A DNA stretch of 64,000 bases from Montifringilla adamsi (lineage: Eukaryota; Chordata; Aves; Passeriformes; Passeridae): contig JAGGNK010008781.1 in the NCBI GenBank assembly GCA_017590115.1, positions 8,101,371-8,165,370 on the forward strand, in the 5' to 3' direction. The position numbers were made by a program, and so were the translations under genes. Positions within the stretch are counted from its first letter, which is position 1; every line of letters begins with the position of its first letter. Below are positions 36,487-49,600 of this stretch, piece by piece. The notes beneath the pieces were generated by a model, which ran no database searches, was not told where the DNA came from, and saw only the letters and a list, made by a program, of their open reading frames with translations.

Positions 36487-36840
36487 TTCCTGATGCCAGT
36501 TTGCAGGAGGTACTTGGCACTGCCAGGGTATCCTGAGTTGTAGGTAGTGGCAGGTTGGGTCTGGGAGACATCCTGTGCTGTTCTGAATTTTGGGAGGTGG
36601 CAGCCCACTCCGGGCCAACACCAGCCCTTTTCCATGAGAAACAAAACTCACCACCCTTTTCCTGATGCCAGTTTGCAGGAGGCTCTTGGCAATGCCAGGG
36701 CAGCCCAGGCCCTCGGTGGAGGCAGGTTGGCTCTGGGAGCTGTTCTGTGCTGTTCTGAATTTTGGGAGGTGCCAGCCACTCGGGGTCACAGGCACCTGGA
36801 CACAAATGCCGGCCCTTTTCCATGGGAAAAAAAACTCACC
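36487..36840. repeat. Two-copy tandem repeat, unit about 172 bp
   Basis: The sequence beginning TTCCTGATGCCAGTTTGCAG recurs from 36659, about 172 bases later. The copies share many blocks, such as CTGTGCTGTTCTGAATTTTG and CCCTTTTCCATG, with scattered substitutions and a small insertion in the second copy. They are diverged, so the duplication is old. A 127-codon minus-strand frame crosses both copies and is not thought to be coding. Whether the unit belongs to a dispersed or satellite family cannot be told here. Confidence 0.85.
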
Positions 36841-38395
36841 AGCCCAGTATTGCTTCTGTTCTTATAACTGGGGCAAAACCAGATGTCTGTGGTTGCCATT
36901 TTAGCCGTGGAAAATCAATCATATGGGGCTTTAGCTGGCACCTGTCTGTCTTTCTGGGAGGTCGCTCAGTCTCAGTGCATTTAGTGCCGTTTACACGGTG
37001 CTCCCTACAACGCTTTTCAGTCCCACTTTAGAAACATAATTGGGTTAGAACGGTTGCCAACAAAGAGCCATCAATGCCTAACACCCACGGCAATTAACAA
37101 CCACCTCATTGCCACAGGGCCCTCTATTGTTTCTGGTAGATTGCTGTAAGCTCCAGGTAAAATTGCCTCAGAAATTATGTGCCTTCACCTTGGTCATGGG
37201 AACATCAAGTTTTTTTGATAGGAATTTCTTTATGATTCTTGTTTATGCACAGAAACAAAATAATTCAACAGTGCTGTAAAAAGGGAGAATGTAAAATGTA
37301 ACTACAAAGCCTTCAATCACTCAAACAGCCCCCGCCCCCCCATCCTTATGCACAATTGATTTTCAAGCATTTTGGAAACTCCTACCATTTCCATCACGTG
37401 CAGCTGGAGGTATATCCTGGCCCTCCCTGAGAAAATGATTGAGCAGTGCCAAACGCTTTTAGCACGCCGGAATGAAAAATCCGTGGCTCAAGAAAATTTC
37501 AGAGGGTGTATGCTTACCCCAAGCAACAGATTATACAAAAAGGATATCGTTTTTATATTTGCCTTCATTTAAGATGCTTTAAACTTTCTGTTTGCTTTGC
37601 ATGACTGGAGCAGTCATTGACAACAAGACAGAAGAGCTGGCAACTCCTGGGTGTGATCTACACCCCAAAATGCACTGGTGCATCTTTTGGTGTAGACAGC
37701 CCTTGATTTATGGAGAACACTGCAGCAGCACCTGGGCTCTTTCTCAGACCAACACAAACCTCAGGCAAAACAGGGACAGTTCTGAAGCCTTTAGTACCTG
37801 ATACAGAAACAAGCAGACCTGAGCTCTTCCGCTGGCTTTTCTCTGCATCTGGTCCCTTCTCTGATGTCAATAAAGAGGAACTGTACTGAAGTAAACAGAG
37901 TAACTGTAGTCAATCAGGTCTGCAAAGATTCTGTGCTTTTTTTTTCCTGTGTCCTTCTTTCACTCCACACTGAGGAACAGCTGGTTATAAACCTCACTTC
38001 AGAAGAAACATTTGTCTCCACTGGCATGCCTTACAAGAGAGCCCTTCCAACTGTGACCCCTAAGCCTCACACAAACAGTGAACAGGAGTAATCATGATAG
38101 AATGTGTCACCCGGGGAGAAATCCAAGTAATAAAAAATAGCTTGCCAAAAATTTATAGAATTCCAGTTTCTTATCACTCAACCTAAGTTGTTTAAGGGTT
38201 AGATAACCAAAATAATTTACTCAGATTTTTTCATTCAGTAGATATAAACATAATGTAAGAATAAGCAGAGTAAGTAAATAAGCAGAAAACATTTGACAAA
38301 AAAAAGTATTAACATATATATATTTACATATTTAAATTGAAGACTTTTTCATCTGGGGGAGAAGATTTGATGTTTTTTAATTCTGTCTTCTATTT

Positions 38396-38642
38396 CTAGT
38401 CTTTGAGGTAGAGAGGGTTTCCTGGGAAGTTCTGCAGAGTCCTGGCAATGTGTCTGTCACTGTCACCATGTCTCAGCCACTCTCCTGCCTGATGCTTGTC
38501 CTTCAAGAGCAGGGGATCTCCCTTCAGAATGCCAGAGGAGTTAATCTGCATTTCCATTCCATCAACTGGGATTTTTCTCATGTTTTCAGTGATGCTGGGA
38601 GGTGACAACAATCCCTGTAAGTGATCTGCCAGATGAACTTTC
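38396..38642 (-). CDS. Possible terminal exon of an unrecognised gene
   Basis: After an acceptor-like TTACTACACAG, the minus strand is open for 81 codons to TAG, encoding for example KVHLADHLQGLLSPPSITEN near the start and NFPGNPLYLKD at the end. I do not recognise the protein. The strand and place are those expected for CCDC116 in this synteny block, but I see no match to that family. The first base would complete a split codon. The upstream candidate exon at 41552-41796 ends with two spare bases, so the two would join in frame. A chance open frame of this length is possible. Confidence 0.25.
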
Positions 38643-41551
38643 CTGTGTAGTAACACTGCTGAGGTGTTACCAATGTTTGCATTAATTCTTTCTTTTTTCC
38701 CCTTAAGGACCTGCCTCTGGTATCTTTAATTTGTTTTAATGACTACTGATCAACATTTGCAATAATCAATAACTCTGCTTTTGTTTAGACTGTAAATTGA
38801 AGCTGAGGAAGTTATTTAGAATTTGTAGGCATGGATTGGAATTGTTGTTTTGATGACTAGCTTCTATTTTAGAACAAGAATGTAAAAATGCAATGTATGT
38901 TACATCAGTTCAGGCAGTTTTTAAAATAACTTAGTTCTTCATGGGATTTGAAAAACCTCTAGACATCTGTTTCAGTGGTAGGCAAATATTCATGTAATTC
39001 TGAAAATTCCACAGAACATCTATGCATCTTTTATAATAACTTTCAGAGAGGTCAAACTGAATTCCTGATGCAATCAAACAGTTAATGGAATCAGCCAGTC
39101 TAGGTTTAGCTATTAATGTGCACAGTTAAACAGTACCTATTTTGGACCCATCATTTAATTGCCTAGGAGAAATATTCCCCATCTCAACTCTTTTTTGACC
39201 AGGTGTCTTTGTATATTTAATAGACCTCAACATCAGGCAAAAAGGTATCTGAAAAAGGAATGTGCAGGCTTTACATAATTTCAACCCCAGTTAGAAGTCA
39301 CAGATGCTGTAGCTTAGTTCATAATAAAATATCAATTTTTACCACACATTAGACACTGAAGGAAATGCACCAGAGGGAAAATAACCCTCTGAAAAAAGGG
39401 AGAGTGGACTAAAAACACACCATCCATGAGCCACAGTATCACCAAGGACCAGAGGCCTGCTAGGTGCATCAGGAGGGATTTGAGTTTGGTGCTTTTAGCA
39501 GCCCTCCATTATTTAATGCCAAATGTCAAGTTAATAAGGTTACAATGGCAAATTTTGCCTTTCAGACACCTTGCTAGGACCACACACCTTGCCAGGCATT
39601 CTTTTGTGCTGGTGTAAGTTCAGGATTTTCAGACATGGGTGAAGGAAGGTGACAGGTACTGCCTGCCTGTGTCACATGGTAACCAGGGAAGCCTTTCACT
39701 CCTAGCAGAGTGAAATCCCCCAGAGTTTGGGGGTTTCAGCCCTTTTTGATGCAGGAGGGAGGAACCTGTTCTCTGGATAAAAAAGTGTAGCTTAAGCACT
39801 TCTACAGAAGACACTGAACTTCAAAGATTTACAAAACCTCTGAGGCTGGGACAGAGAAGAAAATGTTTACATATTTTCATTTAAAAATGGATTTTACTTT
39901 GTCTCATTTCAATGCCTTTTAGAGTTCACACTTTCAACAAAATTTCATGCAAGGAAAAGACAAACAAAGTCCTACTGTGCTACCATTGTAATCCCAAATG
40001 AGCTAACTGACTGCAGCCAAGGGAACAAGAAAAAGAAAACACATTTTTTATGTCAATGTGTAAACAGATGCCTTGTTGGAAGCAGTAATTGTTGGAAAAC
40101 ACTTTTGTGAAATACAGGAAACCTCAGCATTTCTACTGATTAACTCAAATTTCAGGGAAAAAAATTCAAGCTCAAAAGCAGTGAAGCACTTGAGGATGGT
40201 GAGAGCTCCTGCTGGCTTTTGCAGCTAAGCTGAGGTAGGGCTGTGTTTTGTTTTAGTTAAGCTGGAAGATGCAGCCTCTCCTTAGTCCATGTCCTGGCTT
40301 ATGCAGCTCCACCAGAAATCCTGGCCAATGTGCCTGTCTTCACTGCAGAGGAGAGGCTGTCCAGAGGAAGTCTGTCTTGCCTTTCAGCTCCAGGTTGAAT
40401 TTTAAGGGTTTTTCACCTCTGGGCTCTGTGGGGGTCAGCTGCAAGGGCTATCCTGGCAGCCAGCTGTGAGTGCAGGCTGCAGAGGGAGCACTGCTGGCTA
40501 AGGGGATGTGGCACAGGGGCAAGGTTTGCTTGCTGGGGAATATTTACTTCCAGTGGCAGGAAGGAGAGCTGGATAAACATATGAAATCAGAAAAGAAAAG
40601 CCTCCAGGAAGTGCATTAAATATTTAAGAAGGATGTTACTGTTAATAGCATTAAATGCATACTAAGGTTAAGAAGGCTGAGAAGCCAAGCTTTGTCTAAG
40701 ATTCTTATGTTGTGCCTCTCACCTGTGCAGAGTCAGGGAGCACTGGCAGTTCTAGAAAGAGGCAGAAAACCCTAGAGTTTGCATTGGCAAAGAGAGGAGG
40801 TGCTTATTTTATGATTCATAACATTACTTCAGAATTGTGCTGACTTCAGCTGTTGCAGTAACAGCACCCATCAGTAAGTGAAGCCTCTTGGGGAACGTGG
40901 GCAGGCTATGACGTTCATCTCCCAGAAGGGGAAGCAAGTAGCAGGTGCACAAATATCCCCTCTGAAATGCCAAGGGCACTGAAAACCTTTACAGAACATC
41001 AAAAATTTGTCTGTAACAGAGCCATACAACTATCAAGTGACAGAAAAGCTCACAGGAATTGCCTGAATGAAGATTTAGCAAGTTGTCTACAGCATTTTAG
41101 CATGATCTGTTTTGAATTTCATTTCATATAATTCTTTTCTAAGAGAAAATGTCACTGAAGAGGCAGAAGGCTGTCTTCCAGCTCTCACCATCATTTCCAG
41201 TAGTCACTGCTCATTTACATGAGCAGGGAAGAGCAAGAAGGAATAAGAAAGTGACAACAGCTGATGTCCCCTCTTGATGCAGCAGAAGTCTCCCACGCTC
41301 CCAGTGCTGCCCATTTCGGGGCCTATAGGGAGAACACAGCCTAGGAACCAAATTACCATGAATAATATTACTACCACCTATTCTGATTTTATTTTTCTCC
41401 TTCAAAGTAACAAAATAAACTTACACATTATTGTCCAAAACTTAGCTGCCCCTCAAAGTGCCCTCAGGCTAATGGAAACAAAGTTTGGTAGCAGTTTGCT
41501 ACGTGGACTGCAATTGATGAGAGCCTAAAGATCAACAGGGCTGCAACCTAC

Positions 41552-41796
41552 CTCAACTCAGTGATTCCATATTCCTTGTTCGGTGACAGACCTGGAAAAC
41601 CACTACTCCTACAGGTGTCATGCCCCCAGACAGATGTTTCAAACTTCAGGTGTGAAAAGGATGCAATTTCCTCTGCTGAAGTGTGCTTCTGTCTCCAAAC
41701 TGATGGATGGTCCTTGCTTTGCTGAAGATGGTCAGTCTCTGGCTGTGCCCACAAGTCATGTCCTTGACTTTGGGGGATGGGCTCGCTGGCTGTCTT
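41552..41796 (-). CDS. Possible internal exon of the same unrecognised gene
   Basis: The minus strand is open from 41796 down to a good donor, TTGAG followed by GTAGGT, at 41551. Encoded segments include AQPETDHLQQSKDHPSVW and NKEYGITEL. The upstream limit is unclear: an in-frame TAA lies at 41799-41797, and the strong acceptor TTTTTCAG at 41814 would put that stop inside the exon. A second frame is open over 41646-41855. This could be a decayed gene, a frame with a weak acceptor, or chance. Confidence 0.22.
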
Positions 41797-42759
41797 TTAG
41801 GAATTGAACTCTGCTGAAAAAGGAGACACCTGGAGGATTTGGTTTCTTTATACATTCTTTATATATGAATCAAGCAGCAGGATTGTCAGCCCATTCGCAC
41901 AGAAACAATCCTTAAAGCCTTTTCCAACCCATTTCACTCCAGCTGCTCTTCCAAGAAGCTGGTGCTTGGCTTGTCAGCTGTTTCTGCACTTACCTCCATG
42001 CTGGCACAGGTTCAGAGGTGGAAATCACCATCATCCATGGAAGAGTCCCAGCCCCAGTGTGATCCCTGCTTCCTGGAACAAGTTACAGCAAACATCAAGA
42101 CAGCTACCCTGGATCCATGGACACGTTACCACGGCACTTCCTGAGCTGCCATTCTCCCTACCTCAAACATGAGTTTGTTGTTTCTCCTGCAATATCAGAA
42201 GTAGGTGAATGTTTTGGGATAGCACTACAGACCAAGAAGGGAGTTGTTCTACTTAGATAGAACTTCATTCTCTTCCACAGGTGAAAAATACAGGCTAACA
42301 GTATCTTCCACTCTCCATTTCAAGCTGAGTATTTAGCCCTTTCATTCTGGTAGATCCAGAATAGCTTTTCTGCAGTAAGAAAAAGCAGTTTAATGTCAGG
42401 ACAAATAAGATTTTACATGCAGCCTGATGGAGAACTGGCTGCATCCGGCCCTGAATGACAGCATGTTAGAAGCTGCCCTTCGTGAAACTCTCCTCTGTTC
42501 TCCCTGCCCTTCTCTAGCCCAGCACCAAGAGCCATGGGACCTCCTGGCCAGGGTTTGCTGCCCTGCGGCTCTGAAGTCAGACTGAGTGTACACTGCAGCA
42601 AACCAAGGTGGGGGAAAACAAGCAAGTGGCTACTGTGGCGGTCACTGACTGCAGGATTACATACCCGTGGCACCACGGGGATCATCAGTTTTGCGCTGAA
42701 GCCAGCACAGAGCACGATCTCGCTTGTCTCACCCTCAGCCACAGGCGGGTCTCACCTCG

Positions 42760-43395
42760 GGAGTCTGGAGCAGAGATCGCCACGGAGAGCGGCGCGGGTG
42801 CCCCGGGCGGGCCGTGCCGTGCCGTGCCGNNNNNNNNNNNNNNNNNNTCGGGCCGGAGCGGAGGTACGCAGCGCCCCGGGCGCGGGAGGGCGGCTGGCGG
42901 GCCCCTGCGCTCCCGCCGCAGCGGGAAGGCAGCGCCGGGCCGCCGGAGGCCGCTCCGTCCCGGATCTCCCCGGGGACACGGCCCGCTCCCCTTGTGGCCG
43001 CGCCCGATGGAGCCGGGGATCGGTGGCCGCAAAGACGTCACGGCTGCAGGGTTGCCTCAGGTGATCCGCACCCGTGCCATTTCACTGGGCACCGCGGGCG
43101 AGGGTGGGCCCGGAATGGAATTTGACCCTCTGACGCACCCTGGATCGATGAAATCATTCCGCCCAGTCTCCGAGCTGCCGCACGCTCCTCGTCGCCAGAG
43201 GTGCACAGTGCACGCAAGGGTTTGGTCCCCCAGGGGAGGGCACGGCTGGGGCTCGCAGGGAGGAGCAGGCAGGGATGGTGTGAGCCCGCCGGCCACACGC
43301 ACATGCTGCCCCTGTGCGAGCTGCGAGACTGCGGCGGGCTGAGCTGGAGCAGGAGGGCTTAGTCAGGGGCTGAGTCACGATTGGGTTCGCCCGCG
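42760..43395 (+). promoter_or_regulatory. YDJC: YDJC CpG-island promoter and probable untranslated first exon
   Basis: A CpG-rich block with an N gap precedes the YDJC coding exon. It contains a GACGTCA CRE-like site near 43034 and a perfect AP-1-type TGAGTCA at 43371-43377. A good donor, CGCG followed by GTAAGC, at 43396 could end an untranslated exon that splices to the acceptor at 43480, giving an intron of only 85 bases. Transcription start is not defined. Confidence 0.6.
42830..42847. other. Assembly gap (18 N) after a GTGCC pentamer repeat
   Basis: The gap follows a run of GTGCC repeats in the YDJC CpG island. A repeat-length uncertainty is the likely cause. Frames crossing it are not interpretable. 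Confidence 0.99.
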
Positions 43396-43480
43396 GTAAG
43401 CCTGTCTTTTCCTGTTTGCCTGTGATCTGCCCGCTGCCGAGTGTTCCGATTTAACCTCCTTTTACTTTTCTTTTTGCCAG
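43396..43480 (+). other. YDJC: Candidate 85-base 5' UTR intron of YDJC
   Basis: The donor GTAAGC at 43396 and the acceptor CTTTTTGCCAG at 43480 have a strong pyrimidine tract between them. The acceptor is convincing because it stands 15 bases before the start codon. The choice of donor is less certain. Confidence 0.5.
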
Positions 43481-43482
43481 GG

Positions 43483-43530
43483 ATGACATCTAAGGATGCT
43501 TCAGGTGAAGTTAATAGTAACTGGAGATGA
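43483..43530 (+). promoter_or_regulatory. Upstream ORF overlapping the YDJC start codon
   Basis: An ATG three bases past the splice acceptor opens a 15-codon frame that runs over the YDJC ATG (43496) in another frame and stops at 43528-43530. If the mRNA contains this exon start, scanning ribosomes meet this ATG first, which would lower YDJC translation. Confidence 0.55.
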
Positions 43531-43653
43531 CTTCGGCTATTGTCCTCGGAGAAACCAAGGCATTGTGGACTGTTTCCTGGCTGGTGCGGTGTCTAACGTG
43601 TCCCTTCTAGTCAACGGAAGTGCTGCAGCAGATGCAGCCAAGCTGGCAAGGAG
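43496..43653 (+). CDS. YDJC: YDJC coding exon 1
   Basis: This exon holds residues 1-52 plus two bases and includes the TGDDFG motif. The donor is GAG followed by GTAAGA. The exon itself begins at 43481 after the acceptor. Confidence 0.97.
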
Positions 43654-46600
43654 GTAAGATACTTTCTTTAGCTCCTTTGTGGACAGCCTCCACGAAAAAC
43701 CAAGCCTGGAAAATTTAGTATTTTGTAGCCCCAGAATAAACACTGTATCATAGCTCAGGCTGGTGTAAGAAAACTGTATTCAGACGCATTTTCTAAGACT
43801 CTTCATAGTAAAACCAGTAATCTGCTAAGTAATACCAGTAATAGTCTTTCTCTAGTATTGGCCACTGCACCTTTTCCCCCCCTCAGGACAGAAAGCCATT
43901 TCCACTATTTGACTAGTAGAATTTGGGTTTGTCAGACTTTCTCCTTCTACGCTTCTAAAAATGCATCATCAGAAGGAAAGTGCACATTATATACTCTGAC
44001 CAATCTTCTGCTGCCCCTAAAACGATAAGAACACAAAAGCACAAGTCTTTAAATCTCGTTTAATTGATCCATTTCACCCAGGCTGAGCACAAGGTCTGCC
44101 AGGCTCATTGCAGAATCAGGCAAAGGTGTGATTCTGCAAAGGCTTATTTATAAAAATGGGCAGCGGAAAACTTGACTTTTCCCACACTCTGTAAAACTTT
44201 TTAAAAAAGCACATCAATATTTCTATTAATTCTAGGCTTGATAAACATATCTGTAAAAGTGCATACATAAAGAAAGGGACAATACCTTGTACCTACCACC
44301 TTTACTTCTTCACCAACTTCAGAGGCTGCTGGCATAGGTAGCTCTGCAGTGGATCAAATGCTATGTGGCAGTCTCATAGTCTAGTCCAGCAAATCCTTTA
44401 ATTGGAAGCATTTTTTGTGTTTAGGAGGAAAAACCCAGCTAATGCTTCAGCTCTGGTGTGGGCAGGTGCTTGGAAGCAGGAATATGTCCTGAAAGAGAGA
44501 ATATCAGGGTTGAGAAACAATTTAGGACAGCAGAAAAGGAAAGGAACTGTACTGCTTTTATATAAACTGAGACCTTATGCTTCAAATGCAGCTGCTGTGG
44601 GGAAGAGTTTCATGAGAGTCCTGCTGACCTTGTTCTCATTAAGCATCTCTCCTCAATTTGCTGTGGTTTTAGGGGTACTTGAAAATTGCTTATAGCTTCT
44701 TTGGAGTAGGGTGGTGGAGGAAAGCCAGGGTGCTGTGTTAGTGGCAATCTGGTCTGTAAAATGCCTAGAGATTCCCCACAAACACTGAGGGAGGAACTGC
44801 CTGGGAATGAGAAGGGGAGAGGCACACCAGTAAGATTCCTAAAATCCTATTAGTAAATGAAACATAGAACACAGAGATAAAGCCAGCACATCTCTTAGAC
44901 ACAGAGGCACTGTGAAACCCTTTAAGCCCCAGTGGTCTGGTAATGTTGTCAGCTATTTTAGCCATGGTCTTTAGCAGGCTTTTAAAATAGAATCCACCTG
45001 GCCTCATTTCCATGGCCAGGAAGTAGGCCATGTAATCAGGGGTTTGAAAAGCATCTTTGAATCCAGGTCATGACACTGGTGCTGGCAGCTGATATGGGTG
45101 TGAAAAGCCAGGTTGGAGGGCAGGGAACAGCAGAGGCTGCAGCCTGCTGCTACAATTGGAATTTTTTTTTGGGGGGAACATAATTTTGAACTGTCAGTGT
45201 GAATGAAATGGATTTAAATCTGTTTCTGAGCATATAAGCAGGGTGACTTTGGGAACATCTGCCAGCTCTGAAGATCACCAGCCCAGGTTCTACAGTTCCT
45301 CATTTGTGTAACTCCCTGCAGGTGTATTCACCCTACCCAGCCATGGCAGGAGCATTAGCAGGTGTGGAGAAGAGGTTTCCTCATGTTGTAATGCAAGCCC
45401 AGCTTCAGCTGCTGCTAATTGGCACCTGTGTGTGTAAACAAACCCTGTGTCACCCCTGAGACATTTGTTCATGTTACAAAGGCTGACGCAAACTCTTTTT
45501 ACCCAGATGACAAATAGGTCAGACTTGCTAGAAATGTCATTGAGTCCTCCTCATCCTGTGGTGCAGAAATGGGAAAGTGTCATGTGCTTGACTGCCTTGC
45601 CAATATTATTCCCTCTTTCCCCTGCTTGGTGACATCTCCCATCCCACTGTAAATATTGAGGCTTTTTTTATTACAGGATGAAAGTGTGCCTGCTGTTTTT
45701 TTTTCTCCTCATGTTTGTCTTCCCCTATTCAGCCTTGACCAGCGGCATAAGCAGGAAGAGTGGATCTATCCCCAGCTGAGAGAAGAGGCTGAAGCAAGTA
45801 GCTTGTCCTTTCCTGGGGCACATTCTAGTGCTGTGGAATTTGGTCTTTCACACACATGGTGCCAGGATTGTCTGGCTGATGGACTGCTTTTATGCTTCTT
45901 GATAAACTGTCTATTCCATGATTGCTTGTAACTGCAAGTCTTAAGCTCTCACTCCTCACCTGGTTTTAAGTTAATGGGACACAGGCAGAGCTAATTAATA
46001 AGTAGACAACTTTTCCTTCCTAAGCACCTCGTGCTGCCCTACAATGTTAGGACTCAGCATCCTTCAGAAAGGAACACAGTTCCTCTGAAATTTCTTTCTT
46101 CCTTTCATTTTCATAATAATTCTGTAGTTTCTGGGTATACCATCTGTTGCCCTAAGTCTTGATTAAAAGCCTTGGCAGACATGTGATGATAGTCAGCAGA
46201 TCTTTGTAGCAGCTCAAACACAAGCCAACTGCAGAACTAAGCAGTAAAAAATACACCTTCCTTAACACTGAGGCTCAGCACCTTGGCCTTTCCTCATCCA
46301 CTGTCACAACTGGGCTGAAAGAAGGGGCACACTCATTTCTGGCAACAGAGAAGTTTCAGCAGAGGCCTGATCCATCACCAAATGACAAACCTATTGACAG
46401 CATCTGCTAGGGCAGAACATAACCAGAGCAGCAGGTGGGAGAACAGACTGCCATTGTGGGTTGAGGGTTTTTTCAGTAACTCAAAACTCTTCTCTTTATG
46501 GGACCTTGACTGACTGTGATTTCCTGCTTATCCATATAATATAATCTCAATTTTCTACTTAACAGGCCCTGCCTTGAAGTCAGCCAGACTTCTTGGTGAT

Positions 46601-49600
46601 TATTCCAGAGCCTTTCCCAGAAACTGGAAGGTTATTTTGTTACCTGAAATGAAGAGATGCCTTAATTTTTCCTTGGAGATAGAGACATCTAAGACAGTTT
46701 GCTGCTATATCCTCCCACCCCTCCCCTTTACATCAAACAGCTCAGGTGTTACTGAGGCTTAGGACCTTTTTCCATTTGTGTCCAAATAGCTTATGAAGAG
46801 TGACATATTTTAGAACACAGCCTCACTCTTCCTGGGTGTTTTTTTGCAGTTTGAATACTGAACATCAGCCAATGCCCCCACAACATCTGGGTGCATCTAA
46901 CAGAAGGATCTAACAAAGCCACATTTAATTACTCTCTATGTTTTCACTTCCTTTTCCATCAGCACTAATTGCAAAATGTGTGTGTAAATTGTGACTTAAT
47001 TCTGACCCTCCCAGTTAACATCTGACTAATTTAGAAATCTCTCATGCCTTCTCATCAACCCTTGTGTGTGACTGTTAATCACACAGCAGTTCCTCTGCTG
47101 AACTGTTTGGATAGGGGTGGGACCCAATCTGAAGCCTTACACTAGAATCCCAGATCATATTGACTTCACTGGCAGCAGCCCATTTTACTGATGTAAGGCT
47201 ACAGACACAGGAGCTGCACTTGATACAAAGATGTCATTACAACAGAAACCCAGGTCCTTAAGCTGTGTTACAGCACCAGCTCTCAACACTGCAGAGGCTT
47301 TAGGGCATTTCTGGCAGAAGAAATAGGTTTTTAGCAGTAATAGAGCAAGAAAATATGCTATTTGATGAAAGACAGGTATTACTGAATGGTGAAAGTGTGT
47401 GTGAGGAAGCATACAAATGCCAACATGAGGAAACTAAGAAGTGCCCATTTTTACTCAAAGCCTTGCTTTGTCTGGCTTCAGACACTTGGGTGTTCACTGA
47501 AGCGAGATGATGAGATACAGATATTTACATGAGGCTCCAGCTTGGGTCACACTTGGGCTGAAACCTGATGATCAGCAGTTTCCTGGATGATACAAATAGG
47601 CTGTTGAAGGTGGGATCTGTTTACCCATTAGGGGAAAGGGTAAAGTGCCATGCTGATGCCAGAGCATCCAGCCTTCAGCAAGGCAATTGGAACAGTGCTT
47701 GGCAAATCCCATCATTCCCAGAGCCATTGCAGCTGTTCTGTGGCATGGCCAGGCAGGACCCAGGACACTGTTACTCATCCACCAAGCACAGAGTGACTCA
47801 GTGCAGTGCCCATCTCCAGGGTCAATGAACAGGGATTGCAGCTGCACATTGCCTCAGCATAGACATTTATTCAGAGCACTCGTGTGGCAAAACAAGCAAC
47901 TACTTGAAAAGGAAGCAGTTTAAGCAGTTTAGCTTACTGTATTTCCTCTCTCTTTGATAACTGGACTGGGTGTGCTGACTCAGAAATCTTTCCAGGGTGA
48001 ATTCCTTCTAGCACCTGCTGTAAGGATATTTCCTCCTGCACAAGTCTCTCCTTTTTTCCCCCCACCTCTACAGGGAATGCTGAGAAGAGACCCACAGAGG
48101 GAACAGCCAACTTTCGGTGCAAACAGCTCTCTACTGCATTGACCTCTGTGGCCTGAACCTCTTCTCAAGCTCCCAAGCAGCTCAGTCTAGTGCTGCTCCT
48201 GCTGTAAGAGCACACACCTGTAGCCAGTGTCCTCTGGCTTTATCAGGAGTGAAGTGAGCCCCTGTGCTAAATCCTGCTTCATCTCTGCATTCCCTGGGCA
48301 TTGGGACAGACTTGCAAATTCTCCAAACAGGTGGGAAGGGTCATTGCAGCTTAAAAAGAGTCACCAAAAAAGATTTAGGGACACCAAGTAGATTCTTCAC
48401 ATCATTTTGTTTTGACAGTGGTAGCTGTGTGCAGAAACTAAACCGTTGCCTGAAGCCCAATGCCAATCCTTTTATTTTGCATCTTGTGTGAGCAATTAGC
48501 AGTTAATGACCAGCAGTGACCAGCAGGGCTCACCCTGTCCCATCTGGAAAGGGCTTGGGCAGAGGAGTATGAGGCCAAACCCACGGCAGCTGAGCTCTGG
48601 TCCCAGGGCAGCATCCCATGCTATGTAAGCTGCTTGGGCTGCTGGTCTCTGCGTCAGTATTTCAGCCAACAAATTAGCAGCTGTTTTACAGTCTTTTGAA
48701 GGATGTGGGCAACTACAAAGTATAGTTCTGTAGCAAAACAATCATATGTGCTCTGAAAAGTGGGGCCTTGTAGGATTTTGCTGCACCTTGACTTTTCTCC
48801 CTGCGATCTTGCAATAGAAGTCTGCTGTACCTACTGATCTGTCCTTCTCCTTATATCCTTACAGCCTTCCAGCATGCCTTCTTCTGTGCACCTCCCACAA
48901 TGAATATTTCTGAACAAGTTTCTCATGTGCAGCATTTTGAGTTTTGCTTTCAATGCCTCTATCCCAGAGCCATTAAACACAAGCAGTTCCTCTCCACATG
49001 CCTCAGCATGCACAGTCCGTCAAATCAGGACTGACTCCACCAGAAAACTATTAAGATATTCAGCTGGTGTTAGGCAAAGCTCTGAAACATGCTCTAATGT
49101 TACAGTCAGGGTCTCCTCTTACCCAAGGACAAGGCCAGCTCTCTCTGCACTTCCACATTCTGCACATTCCTCAGCTCTGGGGCTGGGTTTGGCCCTGGCC
49201 AGGAGCTGCTCTCATGTTCCTCAGTGCAGCCCTTGGCTCCTTGGTGTCCCACACCTGTCAGAGGCTCCTGGAAATAGCCTCCCTCACAGCATTTGAGGCA
49301 TTGCACAATTGGAGGCAGTTCATTTGATGCTCCTGGGAGACAACACTGAGAGGCTCAGCTGTTCATTTCTTGCCCTCCCACAACACACGAGGAAGAGAGT
49401 ACTCAACAGAAGAAGTCCATCTGCTGATTCATGGTAACACAGGAATCCTTTTTTTCTTGCAAGCAGCACTGGCTGTGGTATAAACAATACTCCAGCTGAG
49501 GCAGTAAGAGCTTCCCAGAGACAGAATAAAGAATCTGGGGTGGATTTCTAAAAAAAAACCCAAACAAAACCACAGGCTTCCCCTCTGCCTTTGGACTTGT

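Larger units (their letters stand above)
35300..42740. other. Intergenic interval SDF2L1-YDJC
   Basis: About 7.4 kb lies between the divergently transcribed SDF2L1 and YDJC. Most is unremarkable AT-rich DNA with a C-run near 35745 and an ATAT run near 38315. It contains a 172-bp tandem dimer (36487-36840) and two minus-strand open segments listed separately. Mammals have CCDC116 in this position; I could not recognise that protein here. Confidence 0.5.

Noticed and set aside
36440..36823. 127-codon minus-strand frame across the tandem dimer
   Set aside because: It is open only because the repeat unit is repeated. Overlapping frames are equally long.
41541..41561. Minus-strand TTGAGGTAGGTTG resembling let-7
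   Set aside because: It lacks two bases of the let-7 core (TGAGGTAGTAGGTTG) and I see no pairing arm. It is better explained as a splice donor-like sequence.
42534..43342. Long plus-strand frames upstream of YDJC
   Set aside because: They cross the 18-N gap in the CpG island and do not join the YDJC frame.
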